NCBI RefSeq assembly: GCF_016863295.1
Contig: NZ_BOOP01000018.1
Coordinates: forward strand, 62,001 to 126,000
Reading direction: 5' to 3'
Source of the DNA: Planotetraspora phitsanulokensis
Lineage (GTDB): Bacteria; Actinomycetota; Actinomycetes; Streptosporangiales; Streptosporangiaceae
Length of the DNA stretch: 64,000 nt
Shown here: piece after piece, positions 8,609 to 16,504 of the stretch
Position numbering within the stretch: position 1 is the first letter of the stretch
Layout: every line of letters starts with the position of its first letter
Position numbers and translations under genes: made by a program
Notes under the pieces: model-generated
What the model saw: only the letters and a program-made list of their open reading frames with translations
Told to the model about the DNA's origin: nothing
Databases searched by the model: none

Positions 8609-9349
8609 GTGCGTGACGAAAAGATTGGGGCGTGCCGGATCTGCGGCGCAGCCCTGCCCGCGCCGGCGCGGGGGCGACCCCGGGCGTACTGCTCACGCGG
8701 TTGCCAGGCCAAGGCGTACCGGCGGCGGAGGAATCCCCCGACGGCCCCGAGCGAGGCGCCGGCGGCCCCCTCGCCCAGGCGCCGCCAGATAGCGGAGGCG
8801 GTCTGGCGCATCGCCGCCGAACGCGGGCTGGAGGCGGCGAGCATGCGGGAGGTCGCCGCCGAGGCCGGCGTGTCCCTGCGCGCGGTGCAGTATCACTTCA
8901 ACAGCAAGCACCGGCTTCTCGTCGCCGCGCTCCGGCTCCTGAACGAGGACGACGACCGGCACGCGAGGGCGCGCCTCAGTGCCCTGAGCGACCCCGCCGA
9001 CCCTCGCACCCTGCTGCACGCGATCATGCGCGAGTTCCTGCCGCTGGACGGCCGCAGGCGCATGGCCCTGCGGGTGTTCGCCGCCTACTACGCGCGCAGC
9101 TTGACCGACCCCGCGCTCGCCTCGGTCTTCCTCGCCGACTCCCGCCCCCTGGAGCTGCTGGTCGCCGGCATCCTCCGGGAGGCTCAGCGCACCGGAGCGG
9201 CCGCGCCGGGACTCGATCCCGACCACGAGGCCGACCTCCTCGTCTCCGGCGTTTCCGGGCTGGGCATGGACGTCCTCCACGGCAGGCGCACGATGGCCGA
9301 GGTCCAGCGCGTGGTGGACTACCACCTCGGCCGGATCTTCACCGTGTGA
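8609..9349 (+). CDS. TetR-family regulator with N-terminal zinc-ribbon-like extension
   Basis: 246-aa repressor. Residues 9-32 hold four cysteines in a C-x2-C ... C-x3-C arrangement (CRICG and YCSRGC), followed by a basic KAYRRRR stretch; this looks like a small zinc-binding module. A TetR helix-turn-helix follows (about residues 57-103, including SMREVAAEAGVSLRAVQYHF), then an all-helical ligand-binding half. The GTG at 8609 has no ribosome site, but TAGACT at 8597-8602 places a transcription start at or near the GTG, so the mRNA may be leaderless. The divergent neighbour at 8248-8487 is a possible target. Confidence 0.85.
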   Translation: MRDEKIGACRICGAALPAPARGRPRAYCSRGCQAKAYRRRRNPPTAPSEAPAAPSPRRRQIAEAVWRIAAERGLEAASMREVAAEAGVSLRAVQYHFNSKHRLLVAALRLLNEDDDRHARARLSALSDPADPRTLLHAIMREFLPLDGRRRMALRVFAAYYARSLTDPALASVFLADSRPLELLVAGILREAQRTGAAAPGLDPDHEADLLVSGVSGLGMDVLHGRRTMAEVQRVVDYHLGRIFTV

Positions 9350-9384
9350 TCACCTCGCCGTAGGCCGGCGCCGGGCCGAGCCGG

Positions 9385-10050
9385 TTACGCCGGTAGAGCG
9401 CCCCGCGGATTCGCCGGCTTCGGGCCACTGCCGGCGCCGTCGTCGGCCTGGGCCGGAATCTTCCTGCGACTGCGGGACGCGCGAAGGTTCGCCATGTTCC
9501 CGCAGGTGCGGACGTTGTGCCAGACGCCGCTGCCGTTGCGGGACGTGTCATAGAAGGCGGACCGGCATCCGGGCTCGCGGCACAGTTTGAGCTTGGACCA
9601 CTCGCCGGTCCACTGCGCGAGCAGGATCTCCGACCAGACGGCCGATTCCAGCCAGGCGCCGCCCACGCCGAAGGGGACCATCGCGACCCGCCCCTCGTCG
9701 TCGGAGACGAGGACCGCCTGGGCGCGCCGCCTGACGCTCACCCGTGTGCCGGTCGCGGTGGCGGGCCGCTCGCCGACGGGAACGGAGAGCATCTCGTCGA
9801 CGGTGGCCCTGAGGTTCCGCAGCGCCTCCCAGTCCTCCGGGGAGAGCGACAGGTCCGGGGCGTCGAGCCCCCGGCCACGGGCCCACTCCCGGGCGGCGCC
9901 CCGCAGCCACTCCTCCGCCGACGCGCGGTCGGCCAGCAGGTCCGTGCCGCCGCCACGTTCGACGGCATGCGTATTGACCAGCTCCTGCACCAGCGTGAGG
10001 CCGGCGGGGGCGATGCGGGCCCCGAATCTTTCAGTCGCCACCCATGACAT
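9385..10050 (-). CDS. CGNR zinc-finger / ABATE-domain protein (putative transcription factor)
   Basis: 221-aa protein. The N-terminal stress-induced ABATE-type domain (about residues 1-140) precedes a C-terminal CGNR-type zinc finger (residues 156-198): LCREPGCRSAFYD, then TRNGSG-like spacing and TCGN (CGNM here, where CGNR is usual), followed by basic residues. Such proteins are predicted DNA-binding regulators in actinobacteria, frequently beside an SDR gene. The start at 10050 lies 112 bp from the divergent SDR start at 10163, so the two probably share a control region. Confidence 0.85.
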   Translation of the reverse strand: MSWVATERFGARIAPAGLTLVQELVNTHAVERGGGTDLLADRASAEEWLRGAAREWARGRGLDAPDLSLSPEDWEALRNLRATVDEMLSVPVGERPATATGTRVSVRRRAQAVLVSDDEGRVAMVPFGVGGAWLESAVWSEILLAQWTGEWSKLKLCREPGCRSAFYDTSRNGSGVWHNVRTCGNMANLRASRSRRKIPAQADDGAGSGPKPANPRGALPA

Positions 10051-10162
10051 AGGTAAGAGTCTATTTGACTACGTCACCCAAGACGGGCATCGTTTCGACA
10101 GAGGCTAAATGCATTACATCTATGTCGCATGCGATGGAGCCTCACCGTTGAAGGAGTGCGAA

Positions 10163-10867
10163 ATGACCACTGTCAGTGGAGCGACCGCCCTGGTCACGGG
10201 CGGGCAGCGGGGCCTGGGCAAGGAAATCGTCCAGGAGCTCCTACGGGCCGGGGCCTCGAAGGTGTACGTCACCTCGCGCAGGCCCACGGCCGAGGACGAC
10301 CCGAGGATCGTCCCGCTCGAGTTCGAGCTGGAAGACCGGCGTTCCGCCGCCGCGCTCGCGCGAACCGCCGGCGACGTCACCGTCGTCGTCAACAACGCCG
10401 GGATCATGACCTTCGGGCCACTCCTCGAGGACGACGACGAGGAGGTCGGTCGCGTCTTCGAGATCGTGGCCTTCGGCCCGCTGCGTGTCGCCAAGGCGTT
10501 CGCCCCCGTGCTGGCGGCCAACGGGGGCGGCGCGTTGGTCAACCTGCACTCGCTCACGTCGTGGATCGCCGGATTCCCCGGCTCCGGCACCTACGGCGCC
10601 GCGAAGGCCGCTCTTATCTCGATGACCAACACGCTCCGGGTGGAACTCGCCGCGCGGGGCACCCAGGTCCTCGGCGTACAGCTGGGCCTGACCGACACGG
10701 ACCTGGTCAGGCAGCTGGACGGGCCCAAGAACGATCCGCGCGCGGTGGCCGCGGACATCGTCTCAGCCCTCCAGAAGGGAGAGTCGGAACTGCTCGCGGA
10801 CGACTTCAGCCGTCACTTCAAGGCCGCGCTCTCGGGCCCGGTCGAAGGATTGGCCGTATCCGGCTGA
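10163..10867 (+). CDS. SDR family oxidoreductase, divergent from the CGNR regulator
   Basis: 234-aa short-chain dehydrogenase. The TGGQRGLGKE nucleotide motif (residues 11-20), NNAG, the catalytic Ser region (HSLTSW) and the tyrosine-lysine motif (Y-G-A-A-K) are all present. The second strand ends in SRR, suggesting NADPH. The start ATG at 10163 follows AAGGAG at 10150-10155. It is divergently paired with the CGNR-type regulator, which may control it. Substrate unknown. Confidence 0.85.
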   Translation: MTTVSGATALVTGGQRGLGKEIVQELLRAGASKVYVTSRRPTAEDDPRIVPLEFELEDRRSAAALARTAGDVTVVVNNAGIMTFGPLLEDDDEEVGRVFEIVAFGPLRVAKAFAPVLAANGGGALVNLHSLTSWIAGFPGSGTYGAAKAALISMTNTLRVELAARGTQVLGVQLGLTDTDLVRQLDGPKNDPRAVAADIVSALQKGESELLADDFSRHFKAALSGPVEGLAVSG

Positions 10868-10950
10868 TGCTCGGCGGCCGGTGCGGGAGCAGGACCGACG
10901 CCCGCACCGGCCAACGGCCACACCGCACAGGCCGTACGGCAGGCGGTATT

Positions 10951-11027
10951 TTGACGCGCATGACGCGCGAGCTTGTGGTCCTCGGCACGGCGAGCGCCGT
11001 GCCCACGCGACATCGGAACCACAGCGG
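10951..11027 (+). repeat. Direct repeat, left copy (5-prime end of the RNase Z gene)
   Basis: 77 bp matching 13097-13173 with two mismatches; the stretch 10955-11023 (69 bp) is identical. It covers the RNase Z start codon (here ATG at 10960) and the first 21 or so codons. Sequence on either side of the two copies is unrelated, so the repeats bracket a segment of about 2.07 kb. Confidence 0.9.
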
Positions 11028-11097
11028 GTTGAGCTTTCATGGTGCGACGACTCGCCTGGCGATGGGCGGTCCGTGGAGCACACCAGCATGTGTGTGA
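10960..11097 (+). pseudogene. Truncated RNase Z 5-prime fragment
   Basis: The first 21 codons are those of the intact RNase Z gene at 13106 ([20 protein letters not shown]), after which the frame runs into unrelated sequence and stops at 11097, giving a 45-codon chimeric frame. The metal-binding H-x-H-x-D-H motif is missing, so it cannot be functional. It probably marks the original 5-prime end of the gene before a segment was inserted, or one end of a duplication. Confidence 0.8.
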
Positions 11098-11486
11098 TGA
11101 CGGTCTACGAGCTGATGTCATACAGCGGGATCTACAGACTCAGACGGACGACTTAACGACACGACGGCCACTCCGTGTCGTATGCCGGCGGATGGCGGCG
11201 GGCTGACGCGTATGTCTGGTGGTCACGTTTGCCGGCGGGTCTCGCACGTTAGCGATCACAGATTCGGTGCTACGGCCCGCGCTGCACCTTTCCGGGGTAG
11301 CGGCGGAGCGCGTGGCGGCGGCGGGCGCGTACGGCCCCCAAGGCCGCATGCGCAAGCCCGCCAGGCCGCCGAATGCGCGGGCCGCCAGGAGCGCAGCAAT
11401 GCTCGGAGATTACATCGCCCTGGGCCTTCGTCCGTGTAGCGGGAAAGAAAACGAAACGCACTGTCAGTTTGCGAAGTCTTTCAACT
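11098..11486. other. Intergenic stretch inside the repeat-flanked segment
   Basis: 389 bases between the truncated RNase Z copy and the DUF4190 gene stop. It holds an inverted repeat near 11155-11182 (ACGACAC and GTGTCGT) and a GC-rich central part. Short open frames exist but show no codon bias, ribosome sites or recognisable protein. A tiny frame ending near 11155 (MTVYELMSYSGIYRLR) is the only one with a plausible protein-like sequence; I do not call it. Confidence 0.4.
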
Positions 11487-12005
11487 TCATGGTTTCAGAC
11501 CTACAGGAACGCCGACCAGATTCACATGGGGGGGTGACCATGAGCTCGCCGGCTGGTCCCTTCGCTCACATGCACCGTTTATAACGCCGCACAAAGGGAT
11601 GCCTGGAGCCGGAAGATGAGCAAGCGCCCACCTCAATGCGTTGAGCAGTTGCACGAGGACGAGGAAACCGATCTCACTGCCCATCGTCAGCCCGGTTACG
11701 GCAATCCACTTGCCGCGCTTCCTCCCCTTCGTATCTCTCAACCCGAGAATTCCGGTGATTATCGCGATGACGGGCGGCACCACGAGCACCGCAGTGAAGA
11801 TGCCGGCCAACCCGCAGACAAAGCTGGCGATCGCCATGCCAGAGAAGCGCGCTTGCACAGGCTGCATGTGCGGCGGATACCCGTACGCGCCGGGTGGCGG
11901 CGGCGGATACGGCTGGCAGGGCGAACCGCTGGGCTGGTGGCCATGCGGCCGTGCGGGGTCGTCGGGGAAGAAGGGCAAGGCGATATTGCAGGCATTTGGA
12001 TGCAC
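11487..12005 (-). CDS. DUF4190-type small membrane protein
   Basis: About 172 aa if started at the GTG at 12005. After a proline/tyrosine-rich cytoplasmic N terminus (PYPPPPPGAYGYPP) come two membrane segments with the DUF4190 signature (FSGMAIASFVCGLAGIF and LVVPPVIAIITGILGLRD), then the basic TKGRKRGKW turn. The family is common in actinobacteria and of unknown function. The start is uncertain: no ribosome site is visible and the frame stays open to 12182, and a competing frame upstream could mean a frameshift. The region is lower in GC than its surroundings. Confidence 0.6.
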   Translation of the reverse strand: MHPNACNIALPFFPDDPARPHGHQPSGSPCQPYPPPPPGAYGYPPHMQPVQARFSGMAIASFVCGLAGIFTAVLVVPPVIAIITGILGLRDTKGRKRGKWIAVTGLTMGSEIGFLVLVQLLNALRWALAHLPAPGIPLCGVINGACERRDQPASSWSPPHVNLVGVPVGLKP

Positions 12006-12235
12006 AAAAATGCGACATAATGATATTCTCGAATAAAACGGATAACGTTGACCGACTTTATCAATAAAGCGATAAGTAGCAGGGCAAGAGGCGCTGAGCT
12101 CCGTTTGCTGCTCTAACGGCGTGGAAACCATTCCGAAGCAAGATGATCCGCGACCGGCGTCCAAGTCGACATTTCCGATCAATTTGGTTGATGCCAGACG
12201 TTTAGGGCGGAATTCCTTCCAAGGGGGAATGAAGT

Positions 12236-12649
12236 TTGCTCAAGCCCTGCAAACCACTCGGGGTCCTCGCCATAAGTACCCTGTTGATCACAGGTGCCAT
12301 CGCCCTGGCCAGCGCCATCACCACCACTTCCGCCGGCGCCGCAACCGAAGACGTCACTGGCTCAGCCTTTCGCCACGATGCCCTCCTCTCCAATTCCAAT
12401 CCAGGACCCACCAGGAATAAGAACAGGAACAACAACAGACACAAGCAGCGTCAGCACGAACACCAACACGGGCACCAACGCCAGCACCTGCTGCGCGACT
12501 TCACCCACGTCGTGACCCCGTTCCAGAAGACCGACAACCAGTCCAATCCGGTGCAGAAGCAGGACACCGAATCTAAGGCGAAGGCGGCCTACCCGCCCGC
12601 TCCGGCGAGGCCTGCGCCGTTCGTCACCCCGCACAAGATCCCGACTTGA
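12236..12649 (+). CDS. Small secreted protein, function unknown
   Basis: 137 aa from a TTG at 12236 preceded by GGGGG at 8 bases. Residues 1-36 form a signal peptide: basic start, hydrophobic core (LGVLAISTLLITGAIALA), then an A-G-A-A cleavage region. The mature part is very polar, rich in Asn, His, Gln, Lys and Arg (about residues 58-90), then rich in proline, without cysteines. It could bind metal or polyanions by composition alone. A strong terminator follows at 12663. It lies inside the 2.1-kb repeat-flanked segment and has AT-richer codons than its neighbours, suggesting transfer. Confidence 0.55.
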   Translation: MLKPCKPLGVLAISTLLITGAIALASAITTTSAGAATEDVTGSAFRHDALLSNSNPGPTRNKNRNNNRHKQRQHEHQHGHQRQHLLRDFTHVVTPFQKTDNQSNPVQKQDTESKAKAAYPPAPARPAPFVTPHKIPT

Positions 12650-12662
12650 CGTCGTGATCGAT

Positions 12663-12688
12663 GCCTCCCCGGTGGCTGCCGGGGAGGC
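12663..12688 (+). terminator. Strong intrinsic-type hairpin
   Basis: Perfect 10-bp stem (GCCTCCCCGG / CCGGGGAGGC) with a six-base loop, starting 14 bases after the stop of the secreted-protein gene. There is no U-tract, as is common for actinobacterial terminators. Confidence 0.75.
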
Positions 12689-13096
12689 CTCGTCATCCGT
12701 TCGAACGGCAGGAACGGCTAGCTGTACTGCCGCCTGTGATGGTGAACCGCCGGCAGAGGCGACCCGCTGAGTTTCGGCTACGGCTCGGCGGTCCAGGTCG
12801 TGGCCGACCCCGCGGGCCGGCTCGCCGTAGTACTTGGCGGCTGTTCCAGCTCAGCTCGGCGCCCCTGTGCGCGCGGACTTGTATTGTCGCCTGGCGGCCC
12901 ATCGCCTTGTCCGCGCCAGCCGTCCGGCGTTCCTTGCGCGCTGTCCACCGGGAGCGCCAGCGGTAGGCGGCGGCGTGCGCCGTGACGGCGGCGTGTGCGG
13001 CGCGGTCAGGCCGTCTCGGCCTTGTGCCTCATCCGCCTGAGGGCCACGCAGGTGGGCGCTTAATTGATGTGAAAACCAACACCCTGCGACGGTAGC
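12689..13096. other. Degenerate intergenic region upstream of RNase Z
   Basis: About 410 bases without a credible gene. One 11-residue translated stretch at 12791-12823 (plus strand) reads VQVVADPAGRL, which resembles a segment of IS5-family transposases (typically N-V-Q-V-x-A-D-P-x-G-R-L). Flanking translation does not continue the match, so at most this is a worn-down remnant. The last 40 bases before the right repeat are AT-richer and may carry the present RNase Z promoter. Confidence 0.35.
12791..12823 (+). pseudogene. Possible IS5-type transposase remnant
   Basis: The translated stretch VQVVADPAGRL resembles a conserved segment just before the catalytic region of IS5-family transposases. 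No inverted repeats, catalytic residues or further matching sequence were found on either side, so this is a weak call based on one short motif. Confidence 0.2.
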
Positions 13097-13173
13097 TTGG
13101 CGCGCATGACGCGCGAGCTTGTGGTCCTCGGCACGGCGAGCGCCGTGCCCACGCGACATCGGAACCACAACGG
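13097..13173 (+). repeat. Direct repeat, right copy (5-prime end of intact RNase Z gene)
   Basis: Partner of 10951-11027. It carries the start codon and first 21 codons of the intact RNase Z gene. Mismatches to the left copy are at 13100 and 13170 only. Confidence 0.9.
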
Positions 13174-14029
13174 ATACCTGCTGATGTGGGACGGCCAGGG
13201 CTTCCTGTTCGACCCCGGCGAGGGCACCCAGCGGCAGATGACGATGGCGGGGGTCAGCGCGCACGACGTGACCTGGATCTGCGTCACGCATTTCCACGGA
13301 GACCACTGCCTGGGTGTGCCCGGCGTCGTGCAGCGCATCGCGCGCGACAAGGTGGGCCATGCCGTACAGGCGGCCTATCCCGCGAGCGGCGAGGAGTACT
13401 GGCGGAGGCTGCGCCACGCCGCCGTGTTCGCCGACACGTCCGTGATCACGCGGCGCCCGGTCGCCGGTGACGTCACGCGATTTCCGGCGGGGCCCGTGAC
13501 CCTCACCGCGCGGCCCCTCTCCCATCCCGTCGAGTCGTACGGCTACCGCGTCGACGAGCCCGACGGCCGGCGGATGGTGCCCGGCGAACTGACCAGGCAC
13601 GGGATCGCCGGGCCCATGATCGGCGAGTTGCAGCGGGAGGGCTCGGTGACGCTGGACGACGGCTCTGTCGTGTCGCTGGAGGACTGCAGCGTGCCGAGGC
13701 CGGGGCAGAGCGCGGCCTTCGTCATGGACACCCGCCTCTGCGACGGCGTGTACGCGCTGGCCGAGGGGGTCGACCTCCTGGTGATCGAGTCGACGTTCCT
13801 GTCGGAGGAGGCGGCGCTGGCGGCCGAGTACGGCCATCTGACGGCGGCCCAGGCGGGCCAGGTCGCGCAGGCCTGCGGAGTGCGGCGCCTCGTGCTGACC
13901 CACTTCTCCGAGCGGTACTCCTTCGCGGACGAGCCGCGCTTCATCGGGGAGGCCGCCAAGGAGTTCGACGGCGAGATCGTCACCGCTCGCGACCTGACGC
14001 GGGTTCCGGTCCCCCGCCGGCGTCCCTGA
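13106..14029 (+). CDS. rnz: Ribonuclease Z / MBL-fold tRNA 3-prime endonuclease
   Basis: 307-aa metallo-beta-lactamase-fold nuclease that trims tRNA 3-prime trailers. The zinc-site motif T-H-F-H-G-D-H is near residues 61-67, followed by the [13 protein letters not shown] segment (third histidine), the D of FVMDTR, and the C-terminal LTHFSERY motif, all as in RNase Z. The ATG at 13106 is preferred over a TTG at 13097. The first 21 codons are duplicated at 10960 (see repeats), so the gene now sits downstream of inserted sequence and probably uses a new promoter. It is convergent with the GlxA-type regulator, 14 bp apart. Confidence 0.9.
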   Translation: MTRELVVLGTASAVPTRHRNHNGYLLMWDGQGFLFDPGEGTQRQMTMAGVSAHDVTWICVTHFHGDHCLGVPGVVQRIARDKVGHAVQAAYPASGEEYWRRLRHAAVFADTSVITRRPVAGDVTRFPAGPVTLTARPLSHPVESYGYRVDEPDGRRMVPGELTRHGIAGPMIGELQREGSVTLDDGSVVSLEDCSVPRPGQSAAFVMDTRLCDGVYALAEGVDLLVIESTFLSEEAALAAEYGHLTAAQAGQVAQACGVRRLVLTHFSERYSFADEPRFIGEAAKEFDGEIVTARDLTRVPVPRRRP

Positions 14030-14043
14030 GCAGGCCGTCCCGC

Positions 14044-15048
14044 TCAGGCGCGAGCCGTGGGCGCGTCCGCTGACGTGGACACAGCCGACGTCGACGCGTT
14101 GGCGGACCGGTAGCGCGAGGGCGGGATGCCGTACCGGTCGACGAACGCCTGGCGCAGAGTCTCCGCGGTGCCGAAACCGCAGCGCGCAGCCACGACGGCC
14201 ACGGGGAGCGACGTGGAGGCCAGCAGGTTCGCCGCGGCCTCGATGCGCGCCTGCCGTACGAACCGGCCCGGGGTACGTCCCACGTGCCGCAGGAACAGCC
14301 GGGTCAGATGCCGCTCGCTCACCCCGGCGGCGGCCGCCAGCGTGGCCGTGGTCAGGTCCGCCGACGGATCGCCCTTGATGCGGTCGACGATCCTCTTGAC
14401 CAGGCCGTCCGCGACCGGCGGCGCGGCCGTGAACACGCTCATCTGGGCCTGGTTGCCCGGCCGCTGCATGTAGGTCACCAGGGTCCGGGCCACGCGGCGG
14501 GCGAGTTCGGGGCCGTGGTCCTCCTCGATGAGGGCGAGCGTGAGGTCCAGCGCGCAGGTGACCCCCGCCGAGGTGATCGTGTTCCCGTCCCTGATGAAGA
14601 TCGGGCCCGGATCGAACAGGACGGCCGGATTGCGGGCGGCGAGCTCGTCCGCCCACTCCCAGTGAGTCGTGGCCCTCCGGCCGTCGAGGAGTCCCGCCGC
14701 CGCCAGGATGCCGGCTCCGGTGCACACCGACGCCACGCGCCGGCTCTCGCGTGCGAGGCGGCGGACATGACCGAGGATCGACCGGTCGCCGGCCGCGGCC
14801 TCGTGCCCGATTCCGCCGACCACGATGAGCGTGTCGAGGGGACCGGTGACCCGTTCGAGCGACTCCTGGACCTGGAGCGTCAGGCCCGTGCCGCAGGTGA
14901 CGGGCCGGCCTCCCGGCGCGGCCAGGCGGACGCCGTAACGGGTCGTGGCGCCCTGCCAGTTCGCCGCCTCGAGCGCGGTGGTCACACACGCGATGTCGAG
15001 CAACTCCGCCGCGTCATACCCGATGACGATCACGCGCCGTTCCGTCAT
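14044..15048 (-). CDS. GlxA-family AraC-type transcriptional regulator
   Basis: 334 aa in two domains. Residues 1-200 form a DJ-1/PfpI (class I amidotransferase-like) domain with the nucleophile-elbow cysteine in SVCTGAGILAAAGLL (about residue 109). Residues 215-315 are an AraC DNA-binding domain with two helix-turn-helix units (LAAAAGVSERHLTRLF and VAARCGFGTAETLRQAF), ending in the PPSRYR motif. Such proteins often sense small molecules and regulate a divergent gene; here the divergent neighbour is the membrane protein at 15147. Ligand unknown. Confidence 0.9.
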   Translation of the reverse strand: MTERRVIVIGYDAAELLDIACVTTALEAANWQGATTRYGVRLAAPGGRPVTCGTGLTLQVQESLERVTGPLDTLIVVGGIGHEAAAGDRSILGHVRRLARESRRVASVCTGAGILAAAGLLDGRRATTHWEWADELAARNPAVLFDPGPIFIRDGNTITSAGVTCALDLTLALIEEDHGPELARRVARTLVTYMQRPGNQAQMSVFTAAPPVADGLVKRIVDRIKGDPSADLTTATLAAAAGVSERHLTRLFLRHVGRTPGRFVRQARIEAAANLLASTSLPVAVVAARCGFGTAETLRQAFVDRYGIPPSRYRSANASTSAVSTSADAPTARA

Positions 15049-15146
15049 CCGGCGAGACTATGCCGGAAAGACAGGGTGCCCAAGTATTCGGACGGGCACA
15101 TCTCGCTTCCTTGGCCGCCGCCCCGCGGGGAAAACACAGTGGGGGC

Positions 15147-15554
15147 ATGACTTCGACGACGTCGAAACCCCGCTCCCACTGGCTGCGATTCACCTGGCAC
15201 TACATCGAGATGCTCATCACCATGTTCGCCGGGATGATCCTGCTCGGACTGCTCCTGGGCGCCGCCGGGCTGGGATTCTCACACGAACGGGATCCCGAGC
15301 TCGCCTACCTGCTCATGGCGTTCGAGATGTCCGCGGGCATGGCCGCATGGATGCGGTATCGCGGGCACCGCTGGGCGCCGACCCTGGAGATGTGCGGCGC
15401 CATGTTCGCTCCCGCGCTGCCGGTCTTCCCGCTGTTGTGGCTCGACGTGATCGACGGCGAGTCGCTGATGGTCGTCGCGCACATGGCGATGTTCCCGCTC
15501 ATGCTCGCCGCGATGTTGTGGCGCCGCGACGAGTACATCGGGCACGCGCACTGA
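15147..15554 (+). CDS. Four-helix membrane protein, function unknown
   Basis: 135 aa with four predicted membrane segments (about residues 18-42, 52-66, 77-98 and 104-122), met-rich within the membrane, a basic N terminus and a short cytoplasmic tail. The ATG at 15147 has GGGGG just upstream. It is divergent from the GlxA-type regulator and a plausible target of it. No family recognised; the pattern resembles flagellar or permease-like small membrane proteins only superficially. Confidence 0.7.
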   Translation: MTSTTSKPRSHWLRFTWHYIEMLITMFAGMILLGLLLGAAGLGFSHERDPELAYLLMAFEMSAGMAAWMRYRGHRWAPTLEMCGAMFAPALPVFPLLWLDVIDGESLMVVAHMAMFPLMLAAMLWRRDEYIGHAH

Positions 15555-15566
15555 CCTGTGACGTCC

Positions 15567-16283
15567 TCACGACGGCGTCCCTTCGAAGGACCACCGGGCG
15601 ACGAAGTAGCCGACGCCGTACGGGGCGTCGTCGTAGAGCGGCGCGCAGACGCACCTGCCCGCCGCTTCGGCGGCGGCCGCGAGGACCTGGAACGACGCCC
15701 TTCCGCCGACCCACAGCTCCTCGGCCTCCGCCGGGTCCAGGCCGGCGAGCGGGCCCGCCTCCCCCGACGCGATCGCCCTGCCGATCATGTCGTTGTACGC
15801 CACGGCGCCGGGATGCAGGTAACCGGGGGACTTCTCGGTGAGCCTGGCCGAGCCGTCCCCCATGGCCAGGATCGCGACCCGATCGGCGGACCGGGCGATC
15901 TCCCCGCCCAAAGCGGCGCAGTCTGCGGGAGACGCGTCCGCCGCGACGGCCTCCACGCGCAGCACGGGCAGAGCATCGGGGTCGGGGGCGTACCTGTCGA
16001 GCAGCCATCGGCCGACGGTCAGCGAGAGCGGGAGGACGGGCTCGCCTCGACCAGTGCGTACGTCCGCTCCCCAGGGCCTCATGGTCCCGGCCGCGTCGCC
16101 GGGATATGCGGCGGACCTCTCGGCGGGCCCGACGACCACGAGCAGATCGGGATCACACCCGACCAGGGAACGGATCACTTCCGCACAGGCGGCGCGGAGA
16201 TCGTCGAGCTCTGACGCCGCGGCCCCGGCAAGCTCCGGCACGATCAGCGGAGGATGCGGGCAGACACCCGCTGCGACCAGCAC
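15567..16283 (-). CDS. Class III extradiol dioxygenase-like (LigB/MEMO-like) protein
   Basis: 238 aa. It starts with the AGVCPHPPLIVPEL segment characteristic of the LigB-like fold, with His residues in the metal position (CPHPP), followed by DLLVVVGPAE and later MGDGSARL and HPGAVAYND. This actinobacterial version is commonly found between miaB and miaA/dapF, and that neighbourhood is seen here in dispersed form. The true substrate is unknown; most are not demonstrated dioxygenases. The GTG at 16283 is used as start. Confidence 0.75.
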   Translation of the reverse strand: MLVAAGVCPHPPLIVPELAGAAASELDDLRAACAEVIRSLVGCDPDLLVVVGPAERSAAYPGDAAGTMRPWGADVRTGRGEPVLPLSLTVGRWLLDRYAPDPDALPVLRVEAVAADASPADCAALGGEIARSADRVAILAMGDGSARLTEKSPGYLHPGAVAYNDMIGRAIASGEAGPLAGLDPAEAEELWVGGRASFQVLAAAAEAAGRCVCAPLYDDAPYGVGYFVARWSFEGTPS

Positions 16284-16309
16284 CCGCCCAGCCTACCCAC
16301 CCCCTCCCG

Positions 16310-16381
16310 CGTGATCATGCACAAGTTCGCGCGAATGCCCGCCGACCACCACACCCCTGTTCGTGATCATGCACAGGTTCG
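16310..16381. repeat. Pair of 20-bp direct repeats
   Basis: The words CGTGATCATGCACAAGTTCG (from 16310) and CGTGATCATGCACAGGTTCG (from 16362) differ at one base and are 52 bp apart. They lie between two divergent genes (starts 16283 and 16505), suggesting paired binding sites for a regulator; each contains the palindrome TGATCA. Confidence 0.75.
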
Positions 16382-16504
16382 TTTATGGCGGCACTCACCT
16401 GGAGGGGCTTGAGTCTTGGGAATTCTGGGGCGCGGGCGGAGATGGGCCACCACACTGGGGAGATAACAAAACAGTCACTGGATAATTACGGAAGAATCAC
16501 GACA

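Noticed and set aside
12851-14989. A 712-codon minus-strand frame across RNase Z and part of the AraC gene
   Set aside because: Frame shadow: RNase Z on the plus strand and the GlxA-type regulator in another minus frame both have intact motifs.
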